From: Candidatus Nanopelagicaceae bacterium
GTDB taxonomy: Bacteria > Actinomycetota > Actinomycetes > Nanopelagicales > Nanopelagicaceae
DNA: 45,095 nucleotides
Assembly (NCBI GenBank): GCA_947490625.1
Contig: CANLHC010000002.1
Span: 1-45,095 of the forward strand
Direction of reading: 5' to 3'
Made by a program: the position numbers and the translations under genes. Within the stretch, counting starts at the first letter, position 1. Each line of letters starts with the position of its first letter. The notes beneath the pieces are model-generated. The model was not told the origin of the DNA. It saw nothing but the letters and a program-made list of their open reading frames with translations, and searched no databases. Of this stretch, positions 9,384-19,495 are shown piece by piece.

Positions 9384-11035
9384 CAACCTATGCAGAGCGT
9401 CCAACGATTGCACCCGCACCAGGAGTTGCCCCTGTCTCTAAAGGCAGACTCTTGGTTAAATGGATTACCTCGACAGACCACAAGACAATTGGCTATCTCT
9501 ATCTGATTACATCTTTTGCTTGGTTCTTGATCGCTGGACTATTGGCCTTGATTCTTCGCCTTGAACTTACTCGTCCAGGAATGCAATTTATTTCAAACGA
9601 GCAGTACAACCAGGTCTTCACCATGCATGGCACGCTGATGTTGTTGATGTTTGCAACACCACTTTTCGTGGGATTTGCAAACGTGATCATGCCGCTGCAG
9701 ATCGGCGCGGCAGACGTTGCCTTCCCGCGTTTGAATATGTTCTCGTACTGGCTCTACCTATTCGGTGGACTCATGACATTCTCCGGATTCTTAGCTCCAG
9801 GTGGAGCAGCCTCATTTGGTTGGACGGCATACGCTCCACTATCTAACTCGGCTTACTCGCCAGGTATCGGTGGGGATCTATGGGTGGTCGGTCTTGCAAT
9901 CGGTGGACTTGGAACAATTCTGGGTGCGGTTAACTTCATTACAACAATTTTTACTATGCGTGCTCCCGGTATGACGATGTTCCGAATGTCGATCTTCTCG
10001 TGGAACGTTCTTCTTACCTCAATTCTCGTTCTTCTAGCATTTCCACCTTTGGCGGCAGCGCTGCTTGCCCTTGAATCCGATCGTTTATATGGATCGCATA
10101 TTTTTGACCCATCTAATGGCGGAGCAATGCTCTGGCAACATCTCTTCTGGTTCTTTGGACATCCCGAGGTGTACATCTTGGCGTTGCCATTCTTTGGAAT
10201 CGCAACGGAGATTCTCCCCGTCTTTAGTCGCAAACCAATCTTTGGTTACAAAGGTTTGATTGCAGCAACAATTGCAATCTCAGCGCTCTCTGTTGCTGTC
10301 TGGGCGCACCACATGTTTGCAAGTGGTCAGGTTCTCTTGCCCTTCTTCTCCTTTATGACCTTCTTAATCGGTGTACCGACCGGCGTAAAGTTCTTTAACT
10401 GGATTGGAACGATGTGGCGAGGCCACGTCACCTTTGAAACTCCGATGCTCTGGGTAATGGGCTTCCTTGTCACATTCCTCTTTGGTGGTATCACTGGAAT
10501 TATTCTTGCATCGCCGCCACTTGATTTCGCAGTCTCGGCTTCATACTTCGTAGTTGCGCACTTCCACTACGTTCTCTTCGGAACCGTAGTCTTTGCGATG
10601 TTTGCTGGTTTCTACTTCTGGTGGCCAAAGATGACCGGCAAGATGCTCAACGAGCGTCTTGGAAAGATCCACTTCTGGACACTCTTCTTCGGATTCCACA
10701 TCACCTTCTTGATCCAGCACTGGCTTGGAATCAAAGGTTTCCCACGTCGCTACGCCGACTATCTAGCAACAGACGGTTTTACCGGCATGAATATGATTTC
10801 TACAATCGGCGCATTCTTATTAGCGCTATCCATGATCCCATTTGCAATTAACGTGTGGATCACTCGTAAGAGTCCAATGGTGGGAGTAGATGATCCTTGG
10901 GGTTATGGCTCTTCTCTTGAATGGGCGACCTCATGTCCGCCACCTCGACACAACTTCTTATCAATGCCACGTATTCGCTCAGAGCGACCAGCCTTTGATC
11001 TCCATCATCCACACATCAAGACAGAAGGTCACTAA
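9380..11035 (+). CDS. ctaD: Cytochrome c oxidase subunit I
   Basis: [42 protein letters not shown]. Confidence 0.98.
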   Translation: MTTYAERPTIAPAPGVAPVSKGRLLVKWITSTDHKTIGYLYLITSFAWFLIAGLLALILRLELTRPGMQFISNEQYNQVFTMHGTLMLLMFATPLFVGFANVIMPLQIGAADVAFPRLNMFSYWLYLFGGLMTFSGFLAPGGAASFGWTAYAPLSNSAYSPGIGGDLWVVGLAIGGLGTILGAVNFITTIFTMRAPGMTMFRMSIFSWNVLLTSILVLLAFPPLAAALLALESDRLYGSHIFDPSNGGAMLWQHLFWFFGHPEVYILALPFFGIATEILPVFSRKPIFGYKGLIAATIAISALSVAVWAHHMFASGQVLLPFFSFMTFLIGVPTGVKFFNWIGTMWRGHVTFETPMLWVMGFLVTFLFGGITGIILASPPLDFAVSASYFVVAHFHYVLFGTVVFAMFAGFYFWWPKMTGKMLNERLGKIHFWTLFFGFHITFLIQHWLGIKGFPRRYADYLATDGFTGMNMISTIGAFLLALSMIPFAINVWITRKSPMVGVDDPWGYGSSLEWATSCPPPRHNFLSMPRIRSERPAFDLHHPHIKTEGH

Positions 11036-11037
11036 CT

Positions 11038-11454
11038 GTGAAGGCTAACTGGCAACTCTTTACCGGGCTGAGCGTTTTCTACATATTGATGTCAGTTGTT
11101 TATTGGTATGTGGGTGGCGAAGCTGTTGGCATTACAGGAATGTTATTGGCGGCCTGTTTAGCTGGAATGGTCGGTTTCTACGTATGGTTTACCCAAAAGC
11201 GAATTGGCAAGTTGATGCCTTCGGATAACCTGAGCGCCGAAATTTCTGATGGCGCAGGTGAACTTGGTTTTTACAGCCCCCATTCGTGGTGGCCACTTCC
11301 CGTTGCGCTAGCTGCAGTAGCGATGGGTATGGGTCTGATTATCGGATGGTGGCTCACAGTTATTGCTGTAACTGCTCTCTTCTTTGGGATTATCGGTTGG
11401 GTTACTGAATATGAGAAGCCCCTCGATGATCCAGCAATGACCGCTACACACTAA
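11038..11454 (+). CDS. ctaF: Actinobacterial cytochrome c oxidase subunit IV
   Basis: Directly follows ctaD; TM segments; GELGFYSPHSWWPLPVALAA; GTG start. Confidence 0.88.
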   Translation: MKANWQLFTGLSVFYILMSVVYWYVGGEAVGITGMLLAACLAGMVGFYVWFTQKRIGKLMPSDNLSAEISDGAGELGFYSPHSWWPLPVALAAVAMGMGLIIGWWLTVIAVTALFFGIIGWVTEYEKPLDDPAMTATH

Positions 11455-11466
11455 ATCGGTTACAAG

Positions 11467-11931
11467 ATGCGCGCTGAGATTCTCTCGCTTGAATCACCCT
11501 TTCTTGTCGGAGCTCGGATCGTTATTGATGCGCCAGCAGAGAAGATTTTTAACTATCTGGCTGACCCCCACGCTCATTCGATCTTCGATGGCTCTGCAAC
11601 GGTGAAGTCAGTAATCTCAGGACCAAGAAGGTTATCTCTAGGCGCCCGCTTTGGAATGAAAATGAAGATAAGAATCGGATACCGGATTACCAATGAGGTA
11701 GTCGAATTTGAAGAGTCGAGATTAATTGCTTGGCGCCACTTAATGAAGTGGATCTGGAGATATGAGTTAGTGGATCTGGGCGGAGGTAAGACTCAAGTGA
11801 GCGAGTATTTTGATGCCACTGAGTGCAATAAAGGGCAACTCTGGTGGTTGAAAAAGACTCAATCTCTTACACGAAACCCCAAGTGGATGGCTAAGTCACT
11901 CGTCAATCTTAAAACATTATGCGAGGGTTAA
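11467..11931 (+). CDS. SRPBCC / polyketide-cyclase-like protein
   Basis: RIVIDAPAEKIFNYLADPHAHSIFDGSATV and FEESRLIAWRH are START/SRPBCC-like. Confidence 0.8.
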   Translation: MRAEILSLESPFLVGARIVIDAPAEKIFNYLADPHAHSIFDGSATVKSVISGPRRLSLGARFGMKMKIRIGYRITNEVVEFEESRLIAWRHLMKWIWRYELVDLGGGKTQVSEYFDATECNKGQLWWLKKTQSLTRNPKWMAKSLVNLKTLCEG

Positions 11932-12824
11932 TTACAACTCGCACAGCTCCGGCCATTTTTGTACTTTTGTGGAGTACCGGATTTACCGGAATACGTTATG
12001 GAATACCTTATGCACCGCCATTTACCTTTATTGCTATTAGAATGGCCATTGCATCCGTTTTGCTGGCACTTATCTCTCTTGCTATCACTCGCCACTTTAG
12101 ATATGACAGGGCAACTGTTGGTAAGAGCGTATTGGTTGGATTGACGATTCACGGCGCCTATCTGGGCGGTTGTTTTTATGGCGTTAAACAGGGTATGCCA
12201 GCAGGAATTACTGCCCTGATTTGTTCGTTGCAGCCGGTACTCGTTTCAATTTTTTCATCGGTTTTCTTTAGTGAGAAGTTATCGCTACGCAAGTGGCTCG
12301 GACTTGGTCTCGGTTTAGCTGGGTTGGTGATGGTTATTGCCCCCAAGTTGGAAGGCTCAGGGGATCAGGTGCTACCTATCGCTGGTGTTATCGCAGTCTT
12401 TATCGCGCTCCTTGGAGGAACTTCAGGAACGCTGCTTCAGAAGAAATTTGGATCGGGAGTTGAAGTTCTCTCGGGAACTTCGTGGCAATATGTTGCAACA
12501 GGAATTCTCATGGGCTCATTAGCGTTGATTTTTGAAGAGGATCAATCAATTACTTGGAACGCTTCATTTATATTCTCGCTGACGTGGTTGATTGTGGCAC
12601 TGTCTATCGGTGCAATTCTGATTCTTTACTTCTTGCTTGCCCGTTCCAGCGCATCTTCTGTCTCATCCTTGTACTACCTAGTTCCAGCGGTTACAGCAGT
12701 AGAGGCCTACTTCCTCTTTGGGGAGAAGATAGGCCTCGTTACTGCTGTAGGAACTCTTGTGACAATCGCTGGCGTCGCACTTGTTGTGACACAGGGGAGA
12801 GCCCGAGAAGTATCGAACCCTTAG
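11919..12824 (+). CDS. EamA/DMT-family transporter
   Basis: About ten TM helices in two repeats; LLWSTGFTGIRYG, LGLGLGLAGLVMVIAP, YYLVPAVTAVEAYFLFGE. Confidence 0.9.
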   Translation: MRGLITTRTAPAIFVLLWSTGFTGIRYGIPYAPPFTFIAIRMAIASVLLALISLAITRHFRYDRATVGKSVLVGLTIHGAYLGGCFYGVKQGMPAGITALICSLQPVLVSIFSSVFFSEKLSLRKWLGLGLGLAGLVMVIAPKLEGSGDQVLPIAGVIAVFIALLGGTSGTLLQKKFGSGVEVLSGTSWQYVATGILMGSLALIFEEDQSITWNASFIFSLTWLIVALSIGAILILYFLLARSSASSVSSLYYLVPAVTAVEAYFLFGEKIGLVTAVGTLVTIAGVALVVTQGRAREVSNP

Positions 12825-14407
12825 TGGTGTTCGATCTCCTTGAGATCTTCAACGGTTGGCTTTGATACTTGCTCGGCATGGGCGACTGCAAATCTCTTAC
12901 GAACCTTTGATTTGATCAGCCCTGGTCTGCGCACGCCGCGTTGATCGAGATCGGCTAGCTCAAGCGGAGCCTTCTGCTCATGCTGGGTAAGAAGCCAGGC
13001 CTTCTCAGGAGAAATTGGCTCGTGTACTTCAACAAACTCTCCAGATGGCATCATCACGAGGCGACCAGTTTCACGGCCGTGGAGAACGAGATCCCGATCT
13101 GCTCTTTGAAGTGAGAGACAGAGTCGCTTGGTGATAACAAAGGCAAGTGGAGGCAGAACGATGATACCGATTCTGCTAAACCACATAATCTGGTTGATGG
13201 ATAGATCAAAATGTGTGGCGATGATGTCGTTACCACCGTTGATCAGCGCAACCAACATGAAGGTCAGAGACATCACGCCGAGTGCGGTGCGGTTCGGTGC
13301 ATTGCGAGGGCGATCGAGAATGTGATGCTCGCGCTTATCGCCAGTGATCCATTGTTCGATAAATGGATAGAGCGCCATACCGGTGAAAATAATTCCAGGG
13401 ATGATCAGTCCTGGAATAAGAATATTCAGCGAGAGCGTGTAGCCAAAAATCACCGGTTCAAGTGGTGGAGACATGCGCACTAATCCGTCGAGCCAACCCA
13501 TATACCAATCGGGTTGCGATCCGGCAGAGATTTGCCCCGGAGTGTAAGGACCATAGAGCCAGATCGGGTTAATTGATGCGACAGCTCCGAGAAGAGCGGT
13601 AATACCAAAGACGATGAAGAAGAATCCGCCTGCCTTAGCCATATAAATCGGCATCAGCGAATAACCAACTACGTTCTTCTCGGTGCGACCAGGACCCGGA
13701 TACTGGGTGTGCTTCTGGTACCAGACCAACATTAAGTGAACTGTGATCAGAGCCAAGAATATTCCAGGCAAGAGAAGAATATGTACCGTATAGATACGTG
13801 GGATGAAAGCAATGCCAGGGAACTCTCCTCCAAATGCGAAGAAGGCTAAGAAGGAACCTACAACGGGAATTGCTTGGATGATTGCTTGTGCGATGCGAAT
13901 TCCTGTGCCAGAGAGAAGATCATCTGGAAGTGAGTAACCAAGGAATCCTTCAACGATGGCAAGAGTGAGCAAACCAACTCCGATAATCCAGTTGAACTCG
14001 CGTGGCTTACGGAAAGCTCCAGTGAAGAAGACACGCATCAAGTGGACAACGATTGCTGCCATGAAGATCAGCGCGGCCCAGTGGTGAATCTGGCGCATAA
14101 GTAATCCGCCACGCACTTCAAAGGAAATTTCTAGCGCAGAGGCATATGCAGCAGACATTTCAACGCCCTTAAGCGGAAGATACTCGCCTTCGTAAACGAC
14201 CTCGCGCATTGAAGGATCAAACCAAAATGTTAAAAAAGTTCCAGAGAGCAGAAGAATAATGAATGAATAGAGAGCGATCTCTCCGAGCATAAAGGACCAA
14301 TGGTCAGGGAAGACCTTCTTGAGGTTCTTCTTCATCCATGCAGCAGCTCCTGTGCGGTCATCTACATAGCTCGCTACATTTCCTGCAATACGTTCACGTG
14401 CGCTCAT
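12821..14407 (-). CDS. qcrB: Cytochrome bc1 complex cytochrome b subunit
   Basis: RQIHHWAALIFMAAIVVHLMRVFFTGAFRKPRE, GYSLPDDLLSGTG, SQPDWYMGWLDG; ATGA overlap with qcrA supports start 14407. Confidence 0.97.
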   Translation of the reverse strand: MSARERIAGNVASYVDDRTGAAAWMKKNLKKVFPDHWSFMLGEIALYSFIILLLSGTFLTFWFDPSMREVVYEGEYLPLKGVEMSAAYASALEISFEVRGGLLMRQIHHWAALIFMAAIVVHLMRVFFTGAFRKPREFNWIIGVGLLTLAIVEGFLGYSLPDDLLSGTGIRIAQAIIQAIPVVGSFLAFFAFGGEFPGIAFIPRIYTVHILLLPGIFLALITVHLMLVWYQKHTQYPGPGRTEKNVVGYSLMPIYMAKAGGFFFIVFGITALLGAVASINPIWLYGPYTPGQISAGSQPDWYMGWLDGLVRMSPPLEPVIFGYTLSLNILIPGLIIPGIIFTGMALYPFIEQWITGDKREHHILDRPRNAPNRTALGVMSLTFMLVALINGGNDIIATHFDLSINQIMWFSRIGIIVLPPLAFVITKRLCLSLQRADRDLVLHGRETGRLVMMPSGEFVEVHEPISPEKAWLLTQHEQKAPLELADLDQRGVRRPGLIKSKVRKRFAVAHAEQVSKPTVEDLKEIEHH

Positions 14408-15399
14408 GCTGATCGCTCCCAAAAACTCGGTCCAACAGGTTCATTAAACGGTGCTTGTGCTACGAGGTAGCCCTCTGCATCAACTGTTATTGCCAATTGA
14501 GGTAACGGGCGAGCAGCTGGTCCAAATATAACTTTGGCTGCGCGGGTTACATCAAAAGTCGATTGGTGACATGGGCAGAGCAAATGCTTGGTGGTTTGCT
14601 CATAGAGCGCAACGGCGCAACCCATATGTGAACAGATCTTTGAAAAGGCGATGATTCCTTCGTAGGTCCATGAGAGACGCTCTGCATCTAGATTAAATTC
14701 TTCTGGACGTAAACGAATGAGCAGAACCGCATCTTTGGCAATGTCATTAAGTGAATGATGATCTTTACCTGGAGCTAACTCAGGAAGCGTCTGTGCCACA
14801 GATCCGATTTCAAGATCTTCGGGTCTGATCGGACGATCACCTGGATCAGTGACAAGGCGAGTCCCAGTCTTCCAACTTGTTGTGCGAAGTGCATTACCTG
14901 GCAGTGGACCGAGATCACCCAGTAACAAGATAGGGGAGAGACCGACAAGTCCGAGTGAAAGTCCAAGGCTCTTCTTGATCAGTGATCGGCGACCAAGCCC
15001 AGCTGCTGCAGCTCCTTCTTTCGCGGTCTTTACAAATTCTTCGCGATCAATATCAGGTGACCTTAATTCATGACGGTGGGCAATCACTTCATGATCTGGC
15101 ATCAGAGTTTTAGCCCAGTGCACCGCACCAAGTCCGATAAAGAGAAGAGCTGCCGCAAAACCTAATCCAAGAAGGAGTTGGTGAACATTCTGATCTCCCA
15201 TGAGGGGAATAAATACAAAGCGATCGGTTGGAATGAAGAGATAGGCGTAGACAAATAAAACTGTTCCAAGGGCCGAGAGCGCAAAGAGAATTGCAACCTG
15301 TCGCTCGGCGCGGTCGGCAGCTTTTGGGTCCACATCGCTTTGACGCAACTTATGTTCAGGTAGACCAGGATCTTTAATTAACTCAATCTCATTACTCAC
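14404..15399 (-). CDS. qcrA: Rieske iron-sulfur subunit
   Basis: CSHMGCAVALYEQTTKHLLCPCHQSTFD; N-terminal TM segments. Confidence 0.96.
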   Translation of the reverse strand: MSNEIELIKDPGLPEHKLRQSDVDPKAADRAERQVAILFALSALGTVLFVYAYLFIPTDRFVFIPLMGDQNVHQLLLGLGFAAALLFIGLGAVHWAKTLMPDHEVIAHRHELRSPDIDREEFVKTAKEGAAAAGLGRRSLIKKSLGLSLGLVGLSPILLLGDLGPLPGNALRTTSWKTGTRLVTDPGDRPIRPEDLEIGSVAQTLPELAPGKDHHSLNDIAKDAVLLIRLRPEEFNLDAERLSWTYEGIIAFSKICSHMGCAVALYEQTTKHLLCPCHQSTFDVTRAAKVIFGPAARPLPQLAITVDAEGYLVAQAPFNEPVGPSFWERSA

Positions 15400-15408
15400 G
15401 GTTTTTAC

Positions 15409-16200
15409 CTATTTCGCCTTCGTTGTAAGCCATACAGCGATCCCGATCAGAAGTCCGAGTCCTAAAGTCCACACAAGTAAACCTTCAGTTACGGGGCCAA
15501 CTCTTCCCAGTGCAACTCCACCCAGTTGTGGTTCTTTCTCAGCTGCCTTAATCCAGGCAATGATAGAAAGCTTCTCCTCTGGAGTAATTGTTTTATCAGA
15601 AAAGACCGGCATCGCTTGCGGACCGGTAATCATCGCTTCATAAATATGGACTGGTTTAACACCCATTACAGATGGTGCGTATTTGCCTTTAGTGAGTGCG
15701 CCGCCTTGCCCAGCAAAGTTATGGCACATCGCGCAGTTTGTTCTAAAGAGTTCGCCACCTTCTGCGATAGATCCATCACGTTCGTAGTTGATCATTTCAT
15801 CCGTTGGAATTTCAGGACCAGGCGCAAGGGAAGCGATATAAGCGGCTAGGGCTGCAACTTCTTCATCGTTATATACAGGTGCTTTTCTCATAGCCTGTTG
15901 GCTCATATCAGCCATAGGCATACGTCCTGTTGCGACTTGGAAGTCGACAGATGCTGCTCCGACGCCGATCAGAGAAGGAGAGATAGAACTTCCCTCAGCG
16001 TTAAGTCCGTGACATGAGGAACAGCCCTTGAGAAAGATCTCTCTTCCCTCGGAAATTGCTTTAGTGCGCTCTTCTGCCGTGATCACCGAAGTTGTTGTAG
16101 CTCCAGCTACTTGAAAAGTTGTACCAATACCAAGGAGCGCGGCAATTAAAAGAAGAGGCGCAACTACGCGATGTCTGCGGTACTTCGAAAGTTTTTTCAC
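15409..16200 (-). CDS. qcrC: Diheme cytochrome c subunit of bc1 complex
   Basis: Two CXXCH motifs (CSSCHGLNAEG, CAMCHNFAGQGG), C-terminal TM anchor, position next to qcrA. Confidence 0.95.
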   Translation of the reverse strand: MKKLSKYRRHRVVAPLLLIAALLGIGTTFQVAGATTTSVITAEERTKAISEGREIFLKGCSSCHGLNAEGSSISPSLIGVGAASVDFQVATGRMPMADMSQQAMRKAPVYNDEEVAALAAYIASLAPGPEIPTDEMINYERDGSIAEGGELFRTNCAMCHNFAGQGGALTKGKYAPSVMGVKPVHIYEAMITGPQAMPVFSDKTITPEEKLSIIAWIKAAEKEPQLGGVALGRVGPVTEGLLVWTLGLGLLIGIAVWLTTKAK

Positions 16201-16212
16201 TATTTTCCCACT

Positions 16213-16836
16213 CTACTTAATCAGGTAAATCGCAGCGAATAGGGCGATCCATACAACGTCAACGAAGTGCCAGTAGTACGAAACGACGATGGTCGTTGTC
16301 GCTTGTTGATGAGTGAATCGACGAGCTTTAGCCACTCGAACGAGAACTATGAGAAAAGCGATCAAACCACCGGTGACGTGAAGCCCGTGGAAACCGGTAG
16401 CAAGAAAGAAAATGGAACCGTATGCATTAGAGGAAAGGGTGAGACCTTCAGAAACCAAAACTGCGTACTCATAGATTTGGCCAGCGATAAAGAAAGCGCC
16501 CATAAGAAATGTCAGTGCAAACCATTCGCGCATTCCCCACAAATTAATCTGCAGTAATGATCCGCGACGCTTGCTCTGGAATCTCTCAGCCGCGAAGACG
16601 CCAAACTGACAGGTAACAGATGAGAGAACCAGAACAGTTGTATTCACTGCTGCAAATGGAATGCTCAGAAGTTCAGTTGACTCTGCCCAAATCGCTGGGC
16701 CCTGCACTCCTCGAGTGGTGAAGTACATTGCAAAGAGCGCGGCGAAGAACATCAACTCACTTGAGAGCCAGACGATGGTGCCGACTGCCACAACGTTGGG
16801 CTTGGTGATTTTATGCATTGTCTGCGCGGCGGTCAT
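16213..16836 (-). CDS. ctaE: Cytochrome c oxidase subunit III
   Basis: [48 protein letters not shown]. Confidence 0.96.
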   Translation of the reverse strand: MTAAQTMHKITKPNVVAVGTIVWLSSELMFFAALFAMYFTTRGVQGPAIWAESTELLSIPFAAVNTTVLVLSSVTCQFGVFAAERFQSKRRGSLLQINLWGMREWFALTFLMGAFFIAGQIYEYAVLVSEGLTLSSNAYGSIFFLATGFHGLHVTGGLIAFLIVLVRVAKARRFTHQQATTTIVVSYYWHFVDVVWIALFAAIYLIK

Positions 16837-16874
16837 GGAGGTGATTATTCCCGAAATTGCGCACTTTCACCTCT

Positions 16875-16886
16875 TTGCTCGAGCAA
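16875..16886. promoter_or_regulatory. 12-bp perfect palindrome TTGCTCGAGCAA in the ctaE/receiver-like intergenic region, candidate operator
   Basis: Read directly from sequence; 38 bp upstream of the ctaE start. Confidence 0.4.
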
Positions 16887-16964
16887 TAAAGCCTCTTATT
16901 TACCCCTCAAAAGGGTGAAACGGGTCACCATGATTGAGCCGGATCCACGATGTAGACTTTCGCC

Positions 16965-17396
16965 ATGGATGCAACGCAGAAACCTCTGACAATCGTTATG
17001 TACTCAGATGACAAGACGGTTCGCTCGCACATCACCGCCGCCTTAGGGTCGCGGGTTGCCCCAGACCTTGCTCCTCATCGCATCGTCGAGTGTGCCACGG
17101 GCCCTGCTCTGCGCCTCTATGTCGATGGTCGTGCACGAACTGGAGATGTCGATATTGACCTGTTTATTCTTGATGCTGAGGCAGCTCCCGAAGGCGGGAT
17201 GGGGATTGCTCGCCAATTAAAAGATGAAGTTTTTAACTGCCCACCGGTTCTCTTAATCACTGCTCGCAAAGAGGATGCCTGGCTAGCAACATGGTCGCGA
17301 GCTGAGGCAAATGTTCTACACCCGATTGACCCATTCACATTGGCCGAGACCGTGGCAGATTTGCTCCGTACCTCGATTGCCCGAGTAAAGGCGTAG
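16965..17396 (+). CDS. Stand-alone receiver-like protein with divergent phosphorylation site
   Basis: TIVMYSDDKTVRSHI, DLFILDAEAAPEGGMGIARQLK, PVLLITARKEDAW, ANVLHPIDPFTLAETV follow a CheY-like layout. Confidence 0.72.
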   Translation: MDATQKPLTIVMYSDDKTVRSHITAALGSRVAPDLAPHRIVECATGPALRLYVDGRARTGDVDIDLFILDAEAAPEGGMGIARQLKDEVFNCPPVLLITARKEDAWLATWSRAEANVLHPIDPFTLAETVADLLRTSIARVKA

Positions 17397-17436
17397 AGAT
17401 CTCTCAGTCTCACGTTCTCAAAAAGGAGACTCAGCA

Positions 17437-18468
17437 ATGACATGGATTGAGAGCATTGGTCGACTTCACAGCGGCATTGATTTAGAGCCACATGAGGTTT
17501 CTTCAATAATGCAGACCATCCTTGAGGGGCGAGCAGAGGTAAGTGATATTAAGGAGTTTTTACTCGCCTTGAAGAAGAAGGGCGAAAGTGCAGATGAGGT
17601 AAGCGCACTCGTTGCAGAGATGTTTCGCCACAGCTCTCCGATCAGCATTACAGATCGCTCGGTCGACACGGTCGGTACCGGTGGCGATGGTGCTCAGACA
17701 ATAAATATTTCGACAACTGCAGCAATTATTGCCGCCTCAGCAGGAGCGCGCGTTGTTAAACATGGAAATCGTGCGGCATCGAGTAAATCAGGTTCAGGGG
17801 ATCTACTTGAAGCACTTGGCGTCGCCATCACACTCGACGGTCCTAAGGTCGCTCAATGCGTAAAGCAGTTAGGGATCGGATTCTGTTTCGCGCCAATATT
17901 CCATCCTGCGATGAGATATGCAGCCCCAGCACGGAAAGAGCTAGGAGTGCCTACCGTATTTAACATTCTTGGACCTTTGGCCAATCCAGCTAAACCACAG
18001 GCGGCGGCTATTGGTGTTGCTGATGATCGAATGCATCGTGTGATGGCGCAAGTGTTAGCTACTCGCGGAGTTGATGGATTTGTATTCCGTGGCGATGACG
18101 GCCTTGATGAAATAACGCTATCGACAACCACCTCTGTACTGACTATTGGTGAGGGAAAGATTCAGAGCGATCGAATCGACCCACTAGATTTTGGAATTGC
18201 GCGAGCCCCGATTGTTGATTTAGTGGGTGGCGATGCAACGGAGAACGCGCGAATCACAACAGCTATTTTTGAAGGTGAGACCGGTGCACCGCGTGATGCG
18301 GTACTGCTCAACGCAGCTGCCGCAATTGCCGCATTCGACGGTGAGACTGATTTAGGTATTCACGAACGAATCTCGAAATCCCTGGCGAAGGCCAGTAGCG
18401 CTCTTGATTCTGGGGCCACTCGACGACTACTCACAGAGTGGGTCGCCTTCTCGCAGTCGCTGGTGTAG
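17437..18468 (+). CDS. trpD: Anthranilate phosphoribosyltransferase
   Basis: VDTVGTGGDGAQTINISTTAAIIAA, VVKHGNRAASSKSGSGDLLEALG, FNILGPLANP. Confidence 0.97.
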   Translation: MTWIESIGRLHSGIDLEPHEVSSIMQTILEGRAEVSDIKEFLLALKKKGESADEVSALVAEMFRHSSPISITDRSVDTVGTGGDGAQTINISTTAAIIAASAGARVVKHGNRAASSKSGSGDLLEALGVAITLDGPKVAQCVKQLGIGFCFAPIFHPAMRYAAPARKELGVPTVFNILGPLANPAKPQAAAIGVADDRMHRVMAQVLATRGVDGFVFRGDDGLDEITLSTTTSVLTIGEGKIQSDRIDPLDFGIARAPIVDLVGGDATENARITTAIFEGETGAPRDAVLLNAAAAIAAFDGETDLGIHERISKSLAKASSALDSGATRRLLTEWVAFSQSLV

Positions 18469-19099
18469 CAACGCGCGATTTTTGTGTCGGCTTTCTGCCA
18501 CCGCCGAGTAATTGATTGATCGTAAAAATATCAAAGGTACCCAATCGCTCAATGACACCGTGAAGCACATCAACAGTTGCTTCTGCATCATCTAGGGCTC
18601 TGTGATTTGGTGCAATGTGTGTATCGAAGTATTCCGCCAGAGTTCCTAACTGGTAATTGGCAACATCATCTTTTGTAAGGACAAGTCGGGCCAGTTTTAC
18701 AGTGTCGAGTACTCGAAAGTCGGGCCAGATGTAGCCATGAAGAGCAGATGCTGTTTTAAGAAATGAGAGATCAAAGGGTGCGTTATGAGCGACAAATACG
18801 CTCTCTTCGGGGCTGCCGATAAATTCACAGAGCATAGGAAGAACTGTTTGAATCGACGGTGCGTCAGCCAGCATCTGATCAGTGATTCCGGTGAGTTCGA
18901 CGATGAACGGTGAGAGCGGAGTAGATGGATTGATGAGTGTGTGGAAAGTACCTTTCACATCCCCGCCACAGACTTTAACTGCGCCGATCTCGGTGATTGC
19001 GCTACCGGTACGTGCGGAGGCTCCAGATGTCTCTAGGTCGAGAACAACGAAGGTGACATCACTGAGCTGCCGATCTGGCACAAACTTTCGTTGAGTCAT
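18431..19099 (-). CDS. DnaQ-like 3'-5' exonuclease
   Basis: FVVLDLETSGASARTGSAITEIGAV, VAHNAPFDLSFL, NHRALDDAEATVDVL. Confidence 0.92.
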   Translation of the reverse strand: MTQRKFVPDRQLSDVTFVVLDLETSGASARTGSAITEIGAVKVCGGDVKGTFHTLINPSTPLSPFIVELTGITDQMLADAPSIQTVLPMLCEFIGSPEESVFVAHNAPFDLSFLKTASALHGYIWPDFRVLDTVKLARLVLTKDDVANYQLGTLAEYFDTHIAPNHRALDDAEATVDVLHGVIERLGTFDIFTINQLLGGGRKPTQKSRVATPATARRRPTL

Positions 19100-19131
19100 G
19101 GAGCTACGGTAGAGCGATCAACTGACAAAAA

Positions 19132-19410
19132 CTACTTCTTCTTACGCTTGATCACTCGCTTGGCTTGGGCAGTGAATTTGTCTGTCTCTTTCTTCAACCG
19201 GGAGAACACGATTTCGGCCCATGCAAATTCAGTTGCCAGTATTGCTACACCAAGGACTACCAGTGGTAATCCGGGGGCCAAGGGCAAGAAGAGGGAAACT
19301 ATCCCGAAAATTGTGAGTGAGGATCCAACGACGGCCACAATGATCCATCTCAGAGGATGGGGCAAGTGTCTCCAGACATTGTCGAACTTCCGTCGAAAAT
19401 TCAGCGCCAT
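19132..19410 (-). CDS. Small PGPGW-type membrane protein (TIGR02611-like)
   Basis: Two TM segments; LPLAPGLPLVVLGVAILATEFAWAE. Confidence 0.65.
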   Translation of the reverse strand: MALNFRRKFDNVWRHLPHPLRWIIVAVVGSSLTIFGIVSLFLPLAPGLPLVVLGVAILATEFAWAEIVFSRLKKETDKFTAQAKRVIKRKKK

Positions 19411-19495
19411 GTGATTCTTCCGTCCGTGTTCATGTTGGGCAGAGTCTATCCCACCCTACTTTCCTATACATCTTCAATGGCGTAGATTCTCAGGC

